Source of the DNA: Paraflavisolibacter caeni
GTDB taxonomy: Bacteria > Bacteroidota > Bacteroidia > Chitinophagales > Chitinophagaceae
NCBI RefSeq assembly: GCF_025628885.1
Contig: NZ_JAOTIF010000001.1
Location: forward strand, 620,001-684,000
Length of the DNA stretch: 64,000 bases
Direction of reading: 5' to 3'
In this document: in pieces, positions 19,488-28,846 of the stretch
Layout of the letters: each line of letters begins with the position of its first letter
Numbering within the stretch: position 1 is the stretch's first letter
Made by a program: the position numbers and the translations under genes
The notes under the pieces: model-generated
Database searches by the model: none
Told to the model about the DNA's origin: nothing
Seen by the model: the letters and a program-made list of their open reading frames with translations, nothing else

Positions 19488-22400
19488 TCAAGGTTGGAGC
19501 AACCTGTTCTTTTCCTTCTCACTTTTTTCATTTCTTTCGATTCTATCATTTTTTTCATTTTTACTGTTCTTAAATCCAAGTTTAATACCCTTATCCTGTC
19601 CACCGTTCTTGCTTTCCAGTGTTTTTTCCAGCGCATCTTCGAACCTGATGGGGGGGAGGTTTCCTTCTTGCAGAACTTTTTGGTACCGGCGCATATATTT
19701 TTTGTTGTTTTTTATACCAACGCTTGATGCCATCCCGCTAAAGGTCATTTTTACGATGTAATTGAAAAATGAACGGTCGCGGCGCCTTTCGAAATATACG
19801 ATGCTGCTTTGTCCATTGTTATCCTTTTTAATGACAAAGGTGTTGGCCAATCCGGAAAGAATTTTGCGGATAAATGTAGACCTTGTTTCGTCACCGCCTT
19901 TCATTAGCCTGATCTTCAGGTCGTGGTAAAACATGTTCATTTCGCCTAAGGAAACATATTCACTGCCTATAGCTCTTAAGTGCAAAGAATCAATGACGCC
20001 AGAAGTTATTTTGATATTGGAGAGTGGTACCAATACAGGGTTTAAGAATGTGAGTGAAGAGGCGGGCCTCATACGCAATGTCATTAAGAAGCCGTTCAGT
20101 GAATCTGTATAGGATTCTTTTACCCGCAAACGGAGTTGGGCAGAGTCCAAAAGCATGGCATCCAGGCTCAAAGACAAGGAGTCGCCCAGTTGCAGGTTCC
20201 GGTTGGTAATATTGCCCAGGGACGCATCCAGGTTTGTTAATGCAATAGTTCCTTCTTTTCTTGTTTTCCGATTCAGTTCGGTATACGTGAGCAATCCATT
20301 GATCAGATTAATTTTGCCTATAGATATTGGCAGTTTTATTTGCTTCATCGTTTCAGCCGGCAAAGGTTTAACCTGGCCACCCAGGAAAGGATGGCGTTTG
20401 TCGCGGTAAACCGAGATCAGCGGACGATAAATGGTGATGGTATTGGCTATGAAAATACTGTCTTTATTATACCGTTCCAGGTCGAAACCAGTAAATTGAA
20501 CAGGGCCGGTATGAAGCGTCTTGTAATCAGTTTGGTAAGGGGTGGCTGCAATCAATGAATCCCTGGAGAGGGTGGGTAGGTAAACAAACGAATCGAGTGT
20601 CATTACTTTTTCATCGGCATTGTAACCTGCATTAAACCATTTGATCGTTGTATTGCTATCAACGTATTGACCGGTAGTGGTGCGTACCCATGCTGTAAAG
20701 TTTAAGCGCGCAAGTTTATTAAAGTCGGTAATGGTTTCGGAAGACAGCTGAAAATTGCCAACAGAAGCCTTTTCAAAAGAAAAGCGGCCTCCACTGCGTG
20801 TTGTAAAGCTATTGGGATTTGAAAGGTATAACCTGGTGAGCAAGGTATTCCAACTGGGTTTTGCTCCTCCATTCGATAAATGGATATCAGATAATTCAAC
20901 ATTTATATTTCCCTTCTCAACCCCAAGCGTTTCGCCATTGGTTTTAGTAAAGGTAGCAGCTTCACTTTCCAGCGAAAGCTTTCCTATAGTGGTGCCATCC
21001 TGATTCATCGTCAATTTATTGATCAATATCCGGCCATCTTTCGACCTGGGCAGATTGATGAAGCTTGAAGAGTCGTTTCTATGGACAACAATTTTTATAG
21101 AAGGGCTTGTGGCTGTTAATGCTCCTATGTGTAATCTGATATTACCAGTATGCTCCTTAGGTTTTATTGGCTGCCATTTGCTCATACTAATATCAGGGCT
21201 TTGCAGCTGTATTTTATCTAATTGAATATTGTTGTGAAGCACAGAATTGACGTTCAATAAAAATGCTGCTTTAGGTAAACGCACCTTAAAACTGTCCCTG
21301 TTTTCAAACTTATCGAGCTTAAGGTCCGAAATATAAGATTGTACGCCATCAGCAATGTAAAAGTCACCTGCTTTTATGGTCATGGGGCCGTTGGCAAAAG
21401 AAAGCTGATCTCCATTGATAACGAGTCCTTCAATTTTGGGAGGATGATTTCCCGCCAGGGCGAATGAAGCGGCGCTGATAGACTGAAGATAGGTAGAAAG
21501 GTTTGCTGACTTGTTTGAGAGCTGGATTTGTGTATTGTGTCCGGAAATATTATGAAAAGAAACATTGGTCTTGCCATGAGAGTCATTTTCAATGGTGCCT
21601 GCATTTGATAAATTGATAGATGCGCTTTGCCACTGCAATCCGTCAACAATAACAGATTGTGCACTTTCATCCAGCAGCAGGTTGTTCATTCTGACATTTT
21701 GAGCAGTAGCATAAACGCTTTTATCTTTATTATTGATGATCAGGCTTTGGGCGGTGGCCAGTTTATTACCTGTGTATTGTACATTATCCAGCCTGGCAGT
21801 CAGGTTTTTTAGATGGATAATGCCGGTTTTAAAAGACAGATTGTCAATGGCACTTTTTACGCCTTCATTGTTTTTAGATGCCAGCAGTTTATTGCTATGC
21901 AAGCCAAGTTCTGCATTTTGCAAATGAATAGATGTGCCAGATGCTAGTTGTACATTCAACTGGCCATTCACAACATTGATTCTGTCAAGTGTAAGCAATG
22001 CATCCGTGCTTCTTAGTATTTGAAACAAGTTTGCCTTTTTTCTCGATGGATTGCGTGGAGCTCCCTTATAGTTAATAATAGGATTATACAGTGTTGCTTC
22101 ATTGGCAAAAAGGTTTTCTTCGAATATGAGTTCGTACCAATCGAGTCCAACCAGCTCGAAATGTGGAATTTTGAAATTTCTAAAATTAGATGGGCCAAAC
22201 CTGGAAGGAGTGGTGACAACAGAAAAATTGCTCAATACTATTTTATTGTTACTAAAATGCACACTATCGAAACCAATGGCAGTTGAACTATCCTGGTTGT
22301 ACAATCTGTAATCCCTTACCAGTAGGTCAAATTGATCTACTTTAACAGGAATTGAAGAATCCGGACTAATACGCAGATGGTGCATGGCAAAGTCATCTTT

Positions 22401-23483
22401 ACGGGAATTGTAAAGTGAGCGGCTCTTTAATCCATGGATATCCACTCTTATACCTGCGTCTTTCACGCCTACAAATGCAAGGTCAAGATCGCCGGTAAGA
22501 TCGCGTAGTATTTTTTCGGGGTCGGGTTTGGATTTGGTTTGTACCACTTGTGCCTGTGAGCTATCAGAACGATTAAATACAAGATGGATCATCGGTTCTA
22601 TACAGTAAACAGAATCGGCTCGAATCAGATTGTTTCGGTACATAGCATTAAAGTCCACACCAACGAGAAGCAGTTTATTGAAGAAGATATTAAAACTGCT
22701 TTTAGAAGCGCCGGTTGACTGTGCCGTGAGTGTACAGCTATCGAGTTCAATCCGCTTTTGAAAAAGTTCCAGACGGAAATTGCTAAATGAAAGACGGTGT
22801 CTTCCTCCTGGTAGTACTATGTCCTGGTTGTAAGTGCGCAATTCTACACTTTGCTTATCCTGAATATAGGCATCCCGTTGGATGGAGCCGTCTGCCAGGC
22901 GTACAAGGTTAAAGTATATATTGGAAAGAACTACCGGCCGGCTGTCCGGGTCCATTTTATTGTTGAACCGGAATCGGCCTCTTTCTACAACGATCTTCTT
23001 GATGCCAAAAGCTTCCAGTCCATCGAGAAGGGAGTTGTACATTCTTCCTAATTCGTTAGGTAAGGAAAAATCGCTTTTGTTGAAGATGGATGCTGTATCT
23101 TCCCGCCAGCGGTTTACATCAACAATAGGGTCGTAAATCTTAACAGAATCGAGCATTAAAGCGCGTTGGAACAATAAAGGCCAGAATGAGCTTACATGCA
23201 ATGACAGTTTGCTGAGCTTTATATTATAAGTAGCAGGACTCGAAAGCGCATTGCCTGTCACAAGTGTGCCTTGTTTCACTTCTACATAGTTGCTAAAAAT
23301 GTTGAACCTTAAGCCTTTTACTTTTAGTTTCAGTTTGCCATGCGACCTTTGACTGACAATGTTCTCCAGGAAACCTGAGGCGTTATAACTGAACCAGAGT
23401 TGGAGGCTAACGAGAGCTATCAACAGTACTACGCCTATTATTATGACTGGTCTCGGTAGTATATTACGCCTTGAAGCGGACAT
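19488..23483 (-). CDS. Very large AsmA-like inner-membrane/periplasmic protein
   Basis: The protein has 1331 residues starting at the ATG at 23483 (MSASRRNILPRP); a TTG three codons upstream is the only longer option. One membrane helix near the N-terminus (VIIIGVVLLIALVSLQLWF) is followed by the AsmA-type start (GKLKLKVKGLRFNIFSNYVEVKQG). The rest is a long series of beta-strand repeats of the form VELSDIHLSNGG, INLSNAGTI and IKIGALTA-like segments, compatible with a repeating beta-groove fold as in AsmA/TamB/YhdP proteins, which move phospholipid across the periplasm. The last 60 residues are highly charged (KNSKNEKNDRIERNEKSEK) and look disordered. The lipid-transport role is inference from fold family only. 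It is monocistronic. Confidence 0.7.
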   Translation of the reverse strand: MSASRRNILPRPVIIIGVVLLIALVSLQLWFSYNASGFLENIVSQRSHGKLKLKVKGLRFNIFSNYVEVKQGTLVTGNALSSPATYNIKLSKLSLHVSSFWPLLFQRALMLDSVKIYDPIVDVNRWREDTASIFNKSDFSLPNELGRMYNSLLDGLEAFGIKKIVVERGRFRFNNKMDPDSRPVVLSNIYFNLVRLADGSIQRDAYIQDKQSVELRTYNQDIVLPGGRHRLSFSNFRLELFQKRIELDSCTLTAQSTGASKSSFNIFFNKLLLVGVDFNAMYRNNLIRADSVYCIEPMIHLVFNRSDSSQAQVVQTKSKPDPEKILRDLTGDLDLAFVGVKDAGIRVDIHGLKSRSLYNSRKDDFAMHHLRISPDSSIPVKVDQFDLLVRDYRLYNQDSSTAIGFDSVHFSNNKIVLSNFSVVTTPSRFGPSNFRNFKIPHFELVGLDWYELIFEENLFANEATLYNPIINYKGAPRNPSRKKANLFQILRSTDALLTLDRINVVNGQLNVQLASGTSIHLQNAELGLHSNKLLASKNNEGVKSAIDNLSFKTGIIHLKNLTARLDNVQYTGNKLATAQSLIINNKDKSVYATAQNVRMNNLLLDESAQSVIVDGLQWQSASINLSNAGTIENDSHGKTNVSFHNISGHNTQIQLSNKSANLSTYLQSISAASFALAGNHPPKIEGLVINGDQLSFANGPMTIKAGDFYIADGVQSYISDLKLDKFENRDSFKVRLPKAAFLLNVNSVLHNNIQLDKIQLQSPDISMSKWQPIKPKEHTGNIRLHIGALTATSPSIKIVVHRNDSSSFINLPRSKDGRILINKLTMNQDGTTIGKLSLESEAATFTKTNGETLGVEKGNINVELSDIHLSNGGAKPSWNTLLTRLYLSNPNSFTTRSGGRFSFEKASVGNFQLSSETITDFNKLARLNFTAWVRTTTGQYVDSNTTIKWFNAGYNADEKVMTLDSFVYLPTLSRDSLIAATPYQTDYKTLHTGPVQFTGFDLERYNKDSIFIANTITIYRPLISVYRDKRHPFLGGQVKPLPAETMKQIKLPISIGKINLINGLLTYTELNRKTRKEGTIALTNLDASLGNITNRNLQLGDSLSLSLDAMLLDSAQLRLRVKESYTDSLNGFLMTLRMRPASSLTFLNPVLVPLSNIKITSGVIDSLHLRAIGSEYVSLGEMNMFYHDLKIRLMKGGDETRSTFIRKILSGLANTFVIKKDNNGQSSIVYFERRRDRSFFNYIVKMTFSGMASSVGIKNNKKYMRRYQKVLQEGNLPPIRFEDALEKTLESKNGGQDKGIKLGFKNSKNEKNDRIERNEKSEKEKNRLLQP

Positions 23484-23707
23484 ATTGTGCAAATAGGTTG
23501 TCGGATGGTTACAGTTCAGGCGCTTAAATTAATGCTTTATTTTGAAAAGATGGGATTAATAGGATGAGTGGGTAATGAAGTAGTGGGTAATAATATTTGA
23601 CTGCAGGCGGGAAAATATGGAGTTGATAAAGGACTGCTGGATGCATAAAAGAATATCCCTGCGAGTATTCTATATTACAGGCAGGGATATTACATAAACA
23701 ATGGTAA

Positions 23708-24220
23708 TTATTCTTTCTTATCATCCTTAACTGCATGCTCAACTTTTTCTCCAACTTTTTGAGCTGTTTTCTTTACTGCTTTACCGGCATCTTCCACACC
23801 TTCTTTAGTAGCATCCCAAGCATGCTCAATGGCGTGACCGGTCTTGTCGAAGATATTACCACTTTTGTTCACTACTTCACCGTCTTCCAGTTTCACTTCT
23901 TTACCATCTTTCATTACAATTCCATTTTTGTGTACTACAACACCATTATCCATTTTTACATTTTCTTCCGTCACTACCCATTGCCCGTTTTTGTAAACCA
24001 TCACCTTTTTTTCACGATAAATGACATCTCCTTCTCCCGGAGTATATGCAGTTGAGGTAGTGGTTGTTGTCATTGTTGTATCTACTGTTGTAGCGGCGGT
24101 GCTGGTGTCAACTGTCGTGGTCGTTACGGTATCTGTTGTATTAACAGTAGATGTACCTGTTTTGTTCTTGCATGCAGTCAGTGATAACACTGCACATGCC
24201 ATTGCAAAGATCTTTTTCAT
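23708..24220 (-). CDS. DUF6799-type lipoprotein with Thr-rich linker
   Basis: The protein has 170 residues. The lipoprotein signal ends SLTACKNK (Cys 17). Residues about 20-58 are almost only Thr, Val, Ser, Ala and Asp, a flexible linker. Residues about 63-120 repeat a short motif (VMVYKNGQWV, VVVHKNGIVM, KEVKLEDGEVV, NKSGNI), the strand-turn pattern of DUF6799. The C-terminus (AWDATKEGVEDAGKAVKKTA) is amphipathic helix like LEA or YtxH proteins. Function is unknown; a stress-related envelope protein is a guess. A reader could confuse the linker with low-complexity noise, but the signal and repeats make it a real gene. Confidence 0.75.
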   Translation of the reverse strand: MKKIFAMACAVLSLTACKNKTGTSTVNTTDTVTTTTVDTSTAATTVDTTMTTTTTSTAYTPGEGDVIYREKKVMVYKNGQWVVTEENVKMDNGVVVHKNGIVMKDGKEVKLEDGEVVNKSGNIFDKTGHAIEHAWDATKEGVEDAGKAVKKTAQKVGEKVEHAVKDDKKE

Positions 24221-24312
24221 AATGTAGGGCTTTATTTAATGTGTCTTTAACTCGATGGCTTATTAAATTTTCGTGCCAGAGATTACAATAGCTGAGATAC
24301 CGGGGGCTCTAT

Positions 24313-24348
24313 AAACAATTAAGCCGCTGGGAAGCGGCTTAATTGTTT
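24313..24348 (-). terminator. Terminator after metG
   Basis: A 16-bp perfect stem (arms 24313-24328 and 24333-24348, core AAGCCGCT/AGCGGCTT) with a 4-base loop, 18 bases beyond the metG stop; on the minus strand it ends in TTGTTTAT. Confidence 0.85.
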
Positions 24349-24366
24349 GATGTATTTGTGATGCTG

Positions 24367-26604
24367 TTAACTCACTGTAGCGCCGGGGTTGATTGCCGTT
24401 TCTGGGCTCACAAAATGTAATTTGCCATTCTGGTCTTCTGCCATCAGTATCATGCCCTGGCTTTCAATGCCGCGCATTTTACGAGGGGCAAGATTGGCAA
24501 CTACTACTACCTGCTTGTTGATGATCTCATCCGGTGCAAAGTGAAGTGCGATACCGGAAACGATGGTTCTTTTCTCAAAGCCCATATCCACTTCAAGTTT
24601 TAAGAGTTTATCAGCTTTGGCTACTTTTTCAGCTGAGCGTATAGTACCTACGCGGAGGTCAAGCTTGGCAAAGTCATCGTAAATGATTTCGGCTTTGGCC
24701 GCGGCCTCTACTGAGGCACTTTGATCCGGATTGGTTTGAGTTCCTTCCTTTTGCTCATTGTTTGTTGCCGGTTGTTCATTGGTGGCTACCTGGGAAGCGG
24801 CAACTTCCCTGGCTTTAACTGCCTCTTGTAATTTGTCGATCTGTGTTTTCACTTCTGCGTCTTCAATTTTTCTGAATAATAATTCCGGTGCGCGGAGGGA
24901 ATAACCTACGCTCAATAATTTCATGGATCCTGCATTTCCCCATTCAAGCATTTTATCTACCACTTTCATCATGTGGCACATTTTCTTTGCTGTGTTGGGT
25001 AAGAATGGGTTGATGAGGATAGAGAGATTCGCACTCAATTGTAGACAAATGTGCAGGCAATTGTCTATCTGTGCCTGGGCTGTTTCTGTTACGTTTCCGT
25101 CTTCACCTACCTGCCTTGCTTTGATCCAGGGCTCTTTGTCCTGCATGTACTTGTTGCCTTTACGAGCCAGGTCTATCACCTCAAACAGGGCATCGCGGAA
25201 TTTGTATTGTTCCAGCAAGTCTTCCTCTTTGGCTTTTGTCAGGCTGATCTCTGCGATGAGTCCTTTATCCTGTTCGTCAATAAGATCATTATGGAACTTA
25301 GGCACTTTGCCATGACACAACTTGTGCATCAGCACAAAAGTGCGGTTAATAAAGTTACCGAAGATGGCAACCAGTTCGCTGTTTACGGCGTCCTGGAATC
25401 CTTTCCATGTAAACTCGCTGTCCTTATTTTCAGGCAGAATGGTTGTCAGGTAATACCTGAGTGCGTCCGCCAATTGAGGGCCGCCGTTTTCTTTTTTGAT
25501 GAAGTCGTCAATGTAATCCTGCATTTCAAGCTTCCAGCCACGGCTGGTACTCATTTTGTCACCTTCCAGGTTCATGAACTCGTTTGCAGGTACATTGTCC
25601 GGTACCAGGAAACCGTGCAGCTTTTGCATGACAGGGAAGATGATGCAATGGAACACGATGTTGTCTTTCCCAATAAAATGCACCAGCTTTGTGTCTTTAT
25701 CCATCCAATAAGGCTCCCAGTCCTTGCCGGTATTCTTTGCCCATTGTTTGGTGGCGCTAATGTATCCGATTGGTGCGTCGAACCATACATAGAGCACTTT
25801 GCCTTCTGCATCAGGAAGGGGAACTTTGATGCCCCAATCAAGGTCGCGGGTCACAGCGCGGGGGAGCAGGCCATTGTCTATCCAGCTTTTACATTGACCG
25901 ATCACGTTTGTCTTCCAGTCATTAGCATGTTCCTGCAAAATCCAGGTACGTAACCATTCTTCATGTCTGTTCAAAGGAAGGTACCAATGCTTGGTGGTTT
26001 TCTTAACCGGAGGCTTGCCACTTAATGTGCTTACCGGATTGATCAGTTCGTCCGGACTTAGAGAAGTGCCACATCTTTCGCACTGGTCGCCAAATGCTCC
26101 TTCAAAGCCGCAATTAGGACAGGTTCCTTTGATATAGCGGTCGGCCAGGAAGGTTTGCGCTTCTTCGTCGTAGTATTGTTCGCTTTCTTTTACTTCCAGT
26201 TCGCCACGGTCGTTCAGGTAAGTAAAATATTCCTGAGCAGTTTCGTGGTGGATAGGATTGCTTGTGCGGTCGTAAATATCGAATGAAATAGACAGGTCTT
26301 CAAAGTTCTGCTTGATGATTGCGTGGTATTTATCGATGATCTGCTGGGAAGTTGTACCCTCTTTCATGGCCTGGATAGGAATAGCCGTACCGTGTTCATC
26401 GCTTCCACACACGTAAACCACATCTCTTTTTTGTGCTCTCAGGTAGCGTACATAAATATCTGCAGGAATGTAAGCCCCGGCCAGGTGCCCTATGTGCTTC
26501 AAGCCGTTGGCATAAGGTAGGGCAGAAGTGACCAGATACCTTTTGGGTAATTTACCCCCAGCTGCAGCAGGAGTTTCTTGTGATGCTGTATTTTCTGTAG
26601 TCAT
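24367..26604 (-). CDS. metG: Methionine--tRNA ligase
   Basis: The protein has 745 residues from the ATG at 26604 (MTTENTASQETPAAAGG); a TTG 69 bases upstream would add a basic stretch that covers the -7 promoter element, so it is rejected. It charges tRNA-Met. The Rossmann catalytic domain has the HIGH motif exactly (residues 37-40 in ANGLKHIGHLAGAY) and KMSKS as GDKMSTSRGW. A zinc knuckle is visible as CPNCGF and CERCGTS. An anticodon-binding helical domain follows, then a Gln/Asn/Thr-rich linker (EQPATNNEQKEGTQTN) and a C-terminal EMAP/Trbp111-type tRNA-binding domain (FAKLDLRVGTI) that dimerises the long form of MetRS. The terminator at 24313-24348 ends the transcript. Confidence 0.97.
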   Translation of the reverse strand: MTTENTASQETPAAAGGKLPKRYLVTSALPYANGLKHIGHLAGAYIPADIYVRYLRAQKRDVVYVCGSDEHGTAIPIQAMKEGTTSQQIIDKYHAIIKQNFEDLSISFDIYDRTSNPIHHETAQEYFTYLNDRGELEVKESEQYYDEEAQTFLADRYIKGTCPNCGFEGAFGDQCERCGTSLSPDELINPVSTLSGKPPVKKTTKHWYLPLNRHEEWLRTWILQEHANDWKTNVIGQCKSWIDNGLLPRAVTRDLDWGIKVPLPDAEGKVLYVWFDAPIGYISATKQWAKNTGKDWEPYWMDKDTKLVHFIGKDNIVFHCIIFPVMQKLHGFLVPDNVPANEFMNLEGDKMSTSRGWKLEMQDYIDDFIKKENGGPQLADALRYYLTTILPENKDSEFTWKGFQDAVNSELVAIFGNFINRTFVLMHKLCHGKVPKFHNDLIDEQDKGLIAEISLTKAKEEDLLEQYKFRDALFEVIDLARKGNKYMQDKEPWIKARQVGEDGNVTETAQAQIDNCLHICLQLSANLSILINPFLPNTAKKMCHMMKVVDKMLEWGNAGSMKLLSVGYSLRAPELLFRKIEDAEVKTQIDKLQEAVKAREVAASQVATNEQPATNNEQKEGTQTNPDQSASVEAAAKAEIIYDDFAKLDLRVGTIRSAEKVAKADKLLKLEVDMGFEKRTIVSGIALHFAPDEIINKQVVVVANLAPRKMRGIESQGMILMAEDQNGKLHFVSPETAINPGATVS

Positions 26605-26625
26605 TTTCAATTCTTTCAATCTGCG

Positions 26626-26633
26626 CAAAAGTA
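26626..26633 (-). promoter_or_regulatory. -7 element (TACTTTTG) of metG
   Basis: On the minus strand the sequence reads TACTTTTG, matching the Bacteroidota sigma-ABfr -7 consensus TAnnTTTG, 22 bases before the ATG. No TTTG -33 box sits at the right distance, so this is a half-match. Confidence 0.45.
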
Positions 26634-26696
26634 CCGGAAAGCTTTTTTTAAATGATTTTATTTGAATGAACAAGTAATAAATTGTGATCTTTAATT

Positions 26697-27737
26697 ATGA
26701 ACCGGAAGCGCTTTCTATCCGCCCTTAGTGCCTTTTCCTCTGCTCTTGTTTTCCCAATCCGGGAAGCCAAAGCCGCTGCTTCACTTCATTTATCTATAAA
26801 AACTGATATATCTGCAATTCCACCTTATTTAAAGCCAGGTGATACCCTGGGCATTACTGCACCGGCAGGGCATATTACCATAGAAAGACTGGGCCCAGCC
26901 ATTTCTATTATGGAAAGCTGGGGATATAAAGTAAAAATTGGTAATACCATTGGAAAACAGGATTTCTCCTTTGGAGGCACTGATGAAGAAAGGGCTGCCG
27001 ACTTCCAGCAGATGCTGGATGATCCTTCTATTAAGGCTATTATGTGTGCCAGGGGGGGATATGGAGTTGTTCGAATAGTAGACCAGTTGGACTGGGCCCG
27101 GTTCAAGTTGAGGCCAAAGTGGATCATCGGTTTTAGCGACGTAACGGTTTTGCATAGTCATATTCAGCGGAACTGCGGGATTGCGACGATTCACTCAAAG
27201 ATGTGTAATAGTTTTCCTGACGACCTTGCCATTTCGGAGCCTATACAGGTGCAGACGATACAGTCTATTCAAGAGGCTTTGAGTGGGAAGCAAATGGCAT
27301 ATACTGCCCTTCCTAATAGTTGTAACAGAGCCGGGATAGCAGAAGGGACCCTGGTTGGGGGAAACCTGAAAGTGCTGGAGACCCTGTCCGGAACGGTTTC
27401 CGATATCAATACGGCTGGAAAGATCCTATTTGTGGAAGATACTGGTGAGTACCTGTATAGTATTGACCGGATGTTCTGGAACCTGCAGCGTACAGGTAAG
27501 CTAAAGACGTTAAAGGGGTTGATCGTTGGTGGTTTCAACATAAAGCCGGACGATGAGGGAGAGGAGTTTGGAAGGTCTTTGCAAGAGATTATATTGAGTA
27601 AAGTGAAAAATTATACATATCCTGTTTGCTTTGATTTTCCTGTTGGCCACCAGAGAGCCAATTTCGCATTGAAGTGCGGGGTGAAACATCGATTGAAAGT
27701 AACATCAGACGAAACAACATTAATAGAAATTAAATAA
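26697..27737 (+). CDS. LD-carboxypeptidase (peptidase S66), exported copy
   Basis: The protein has 346 residues. The N-terminus MNRKRFLSALSAFSSALVFP with AKAAA looks like an export signal, possibly Tat-type (polar start, Arg pair, weak hydrophobic core). The S66 domain follows: GDTLGITAPAG, ARGGYGVVRIV, the nucleophile Ser in GFSDVTV (S147), the Glu in LFVEDTGEYLY and the His in FPVGHQ, that is a complete Ser-Glu-His triad. Family members remove the terminal D-Ala from murein tetrapeptides (LdcA) or hydrolyse related adducts. Its stop overlaps the start of a second S66 gene (TAATG), so the two are translationally coupled. Confidence 0.9.
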   Translation: MNRKRFLSALSAFSSALVFPIREAKAAASLHLSIKTDISAIPPYLKPGDTLGITAPAGHITIERLGPAISIMESWGYKVKIGNTIGKQDFSFGGTDEERAADFQQMLDDPSIKAIMCARGGYGVVRIVDQLDWARFKLRPKWIIGFSDVTVLHSHIQRNCGIATIHSKMCNSFPDDLAISEPIQVQTIQSIQEALSGKQMAYTALPNSCNRAGIAEGTLVGGNLKVLETLSGTVSDINTAGKILFVEDTGEYLYSIDRMFWNLQRTGKLKTLKGLIVGGFNIKPDDEGEEFGRSLQEIILSKVKNYTYPVCFDFPVGHQRANFALKCGVKHRLKVTSDETTLIEIK

Positions 27738-28648
27738 TGATCATTCCTCCTTATTTACAGAAAGGCGACACGATAGGGATTGTTGCACCTGCGGGTTTTA
27801 TGCACTTTGAAAAAATGCAAACCTGTATTGAGACACTTCAAAACTGGGGCTACCAGGTTAAGTTGGGTAATACTACTCAAAGTTCATCTGATAATTATTT
27901 TTCGGGAACAGACGAAGAGCGTTTGCAGGATGTGCAGGAAATGTTGGATGATAAAAATGTGCAGGCCATTTTGTGCGCCCGTGGTGGCTATGGCGTTAGC
28001 CGGATTATAGATGATCTTAATTTTAAGAAGTTTCAGAAACATCCTAAATGGCTGATTGGCTTTAGTGATATTACTGTTTTCCATTGCCACCTTTATTCCT
28101 GCTTCAAAATTGCCTCGCTGCATTCGCCAATGGCCGCGGCCTTTAATGGCGAAGGATTCAACGGTCTGTATATACAATCCCTGAAAGATGCCATGGAGGG
28201 CAAGCCTGCGGTATATGAATGTCAGCCCCACCAGTTGAATCATACAGGAGATGCAGAGGGTGTACTTGTTGGGGGAAACCTTGCTTTATTGGCTCATTTA
28301 ATAGGAACCCCTTCAGATTATAAAACAAAGAACAGGATACTTTTTTTAGAAGATGTAGGTGAGTATCTCTATAACATTGACCGGATGCTGCTGCAATTAA
28401 AACGTAGTGGAAAGTTGAAAAACCTGGCAGGACTGATCATTGGAGGTTTTACTGATAGTAAAGATACGGAGAGGCCTTTCGGCAAAAATGCTTATGAATT
28501 AATATACGATCAGGTGAAAGAATTCGATTACCCTATTTGTTTTGGTTTTCCCGTGAGCCATGGAGAAGAGAATTTTGCCTTGAAAGTGGGTGTGGAGTAT
28601 AAATTACAAATCAAAGGCGAAAATGTTCAATTAGCAGAGAAGCAGTAA
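27737..28648 (+). CDS. LD-carboxypeptidase (peptidase S66), cytoplasmic copy
   Basis: The protein has 303 residues, begins directly with the enzyme domain (MIIPPYLQKGDTIGIVAPAG) and has no signal peptide, so it is cytoplasmic like E. coli LdcA. The triad is complete: Ser in GFSDITV (S110), Glu in LFLEDVGEYLY, His in FPVSHG. It is clearly paralogous to the copy just upstream (shared GDTxGIxAPAG, DRM and ARGGYG segments) and overlaps it by one base. It probably recycles murein tetrapeptides to tripeptides. No clear terminator follows; a near-palindrome around CCACGTGG occurs just after the stop. Confidence 0.92.
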   Translation: MIIPPYLQKGDTIGIVAPAGFMHFEKMQTCIETLQNWGYQVKLGNTTQSSSDNYFSGTDEERLQDVQEMLDDKNVQAILCARGGYGVSRIIDDLNFKKFQKHPKWLIGFSDITVFHCHLYSCFKIASLHSPMAAAFNGEGFNGLYIQSLKDAMEGKPAVYECQPHQLNHTGDAEGVLVGGNLALLAHLIGTPSDYKTKNRILFLEDVGEYLYNIDRMLLQLKRSGKLKNLAGLIIGGFTDSKDTERPFGKNAYELIYDQVKEFDYPICFGFPVSHGEENFALKVGVEYKLQIKGENVQLAEKQ

Positions 28649-28723
28649 CGGACCACGTGGACCAATGCTTTGAGTGTCTTCGAGATGGTAATAAGGAATG
28701 CCAGATGCTGTGGTTAACTTTTG

Positions 28724-28753
28724 TTTGCTTATAACGGTAAGTATTTATGTTTG
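28724..28753 (+). promoter_or_regulatory. Sigma-ABfr-type promoter of oxyR
   Basis: TTTG at 28724-28727, an 18-base spacer and TATGTTTG at 28746-28753 match the Bacteroidota pattern TTTG-N17-23-TAnnTTTG. It would give a 5' untranslated leader of about 85 bases before the oxyR ATG. Confidence 0.6.
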
Positions 28754-28846
28754 AGAGGCGTGTTGTTATAATGAAACAAATATGGCTAGAAAAGCCTGAT
28801 TGGTGAAATTGATTATTTTTATAGTAAAATAGATAAATCCTATTAA

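Noticed and set aside
25051-25953. 300-codon open frame on + inside metG
   Set aside because: It lies wholly antisense to a certain metG gene; composition and lack of family motifs make it a shadow frame.
26602-26673. TTG-started 23-residue N-terminal extension of metG
   Set aside because: It would translate the -7 element; the ATG at 26604 gives a normal MetRS start.
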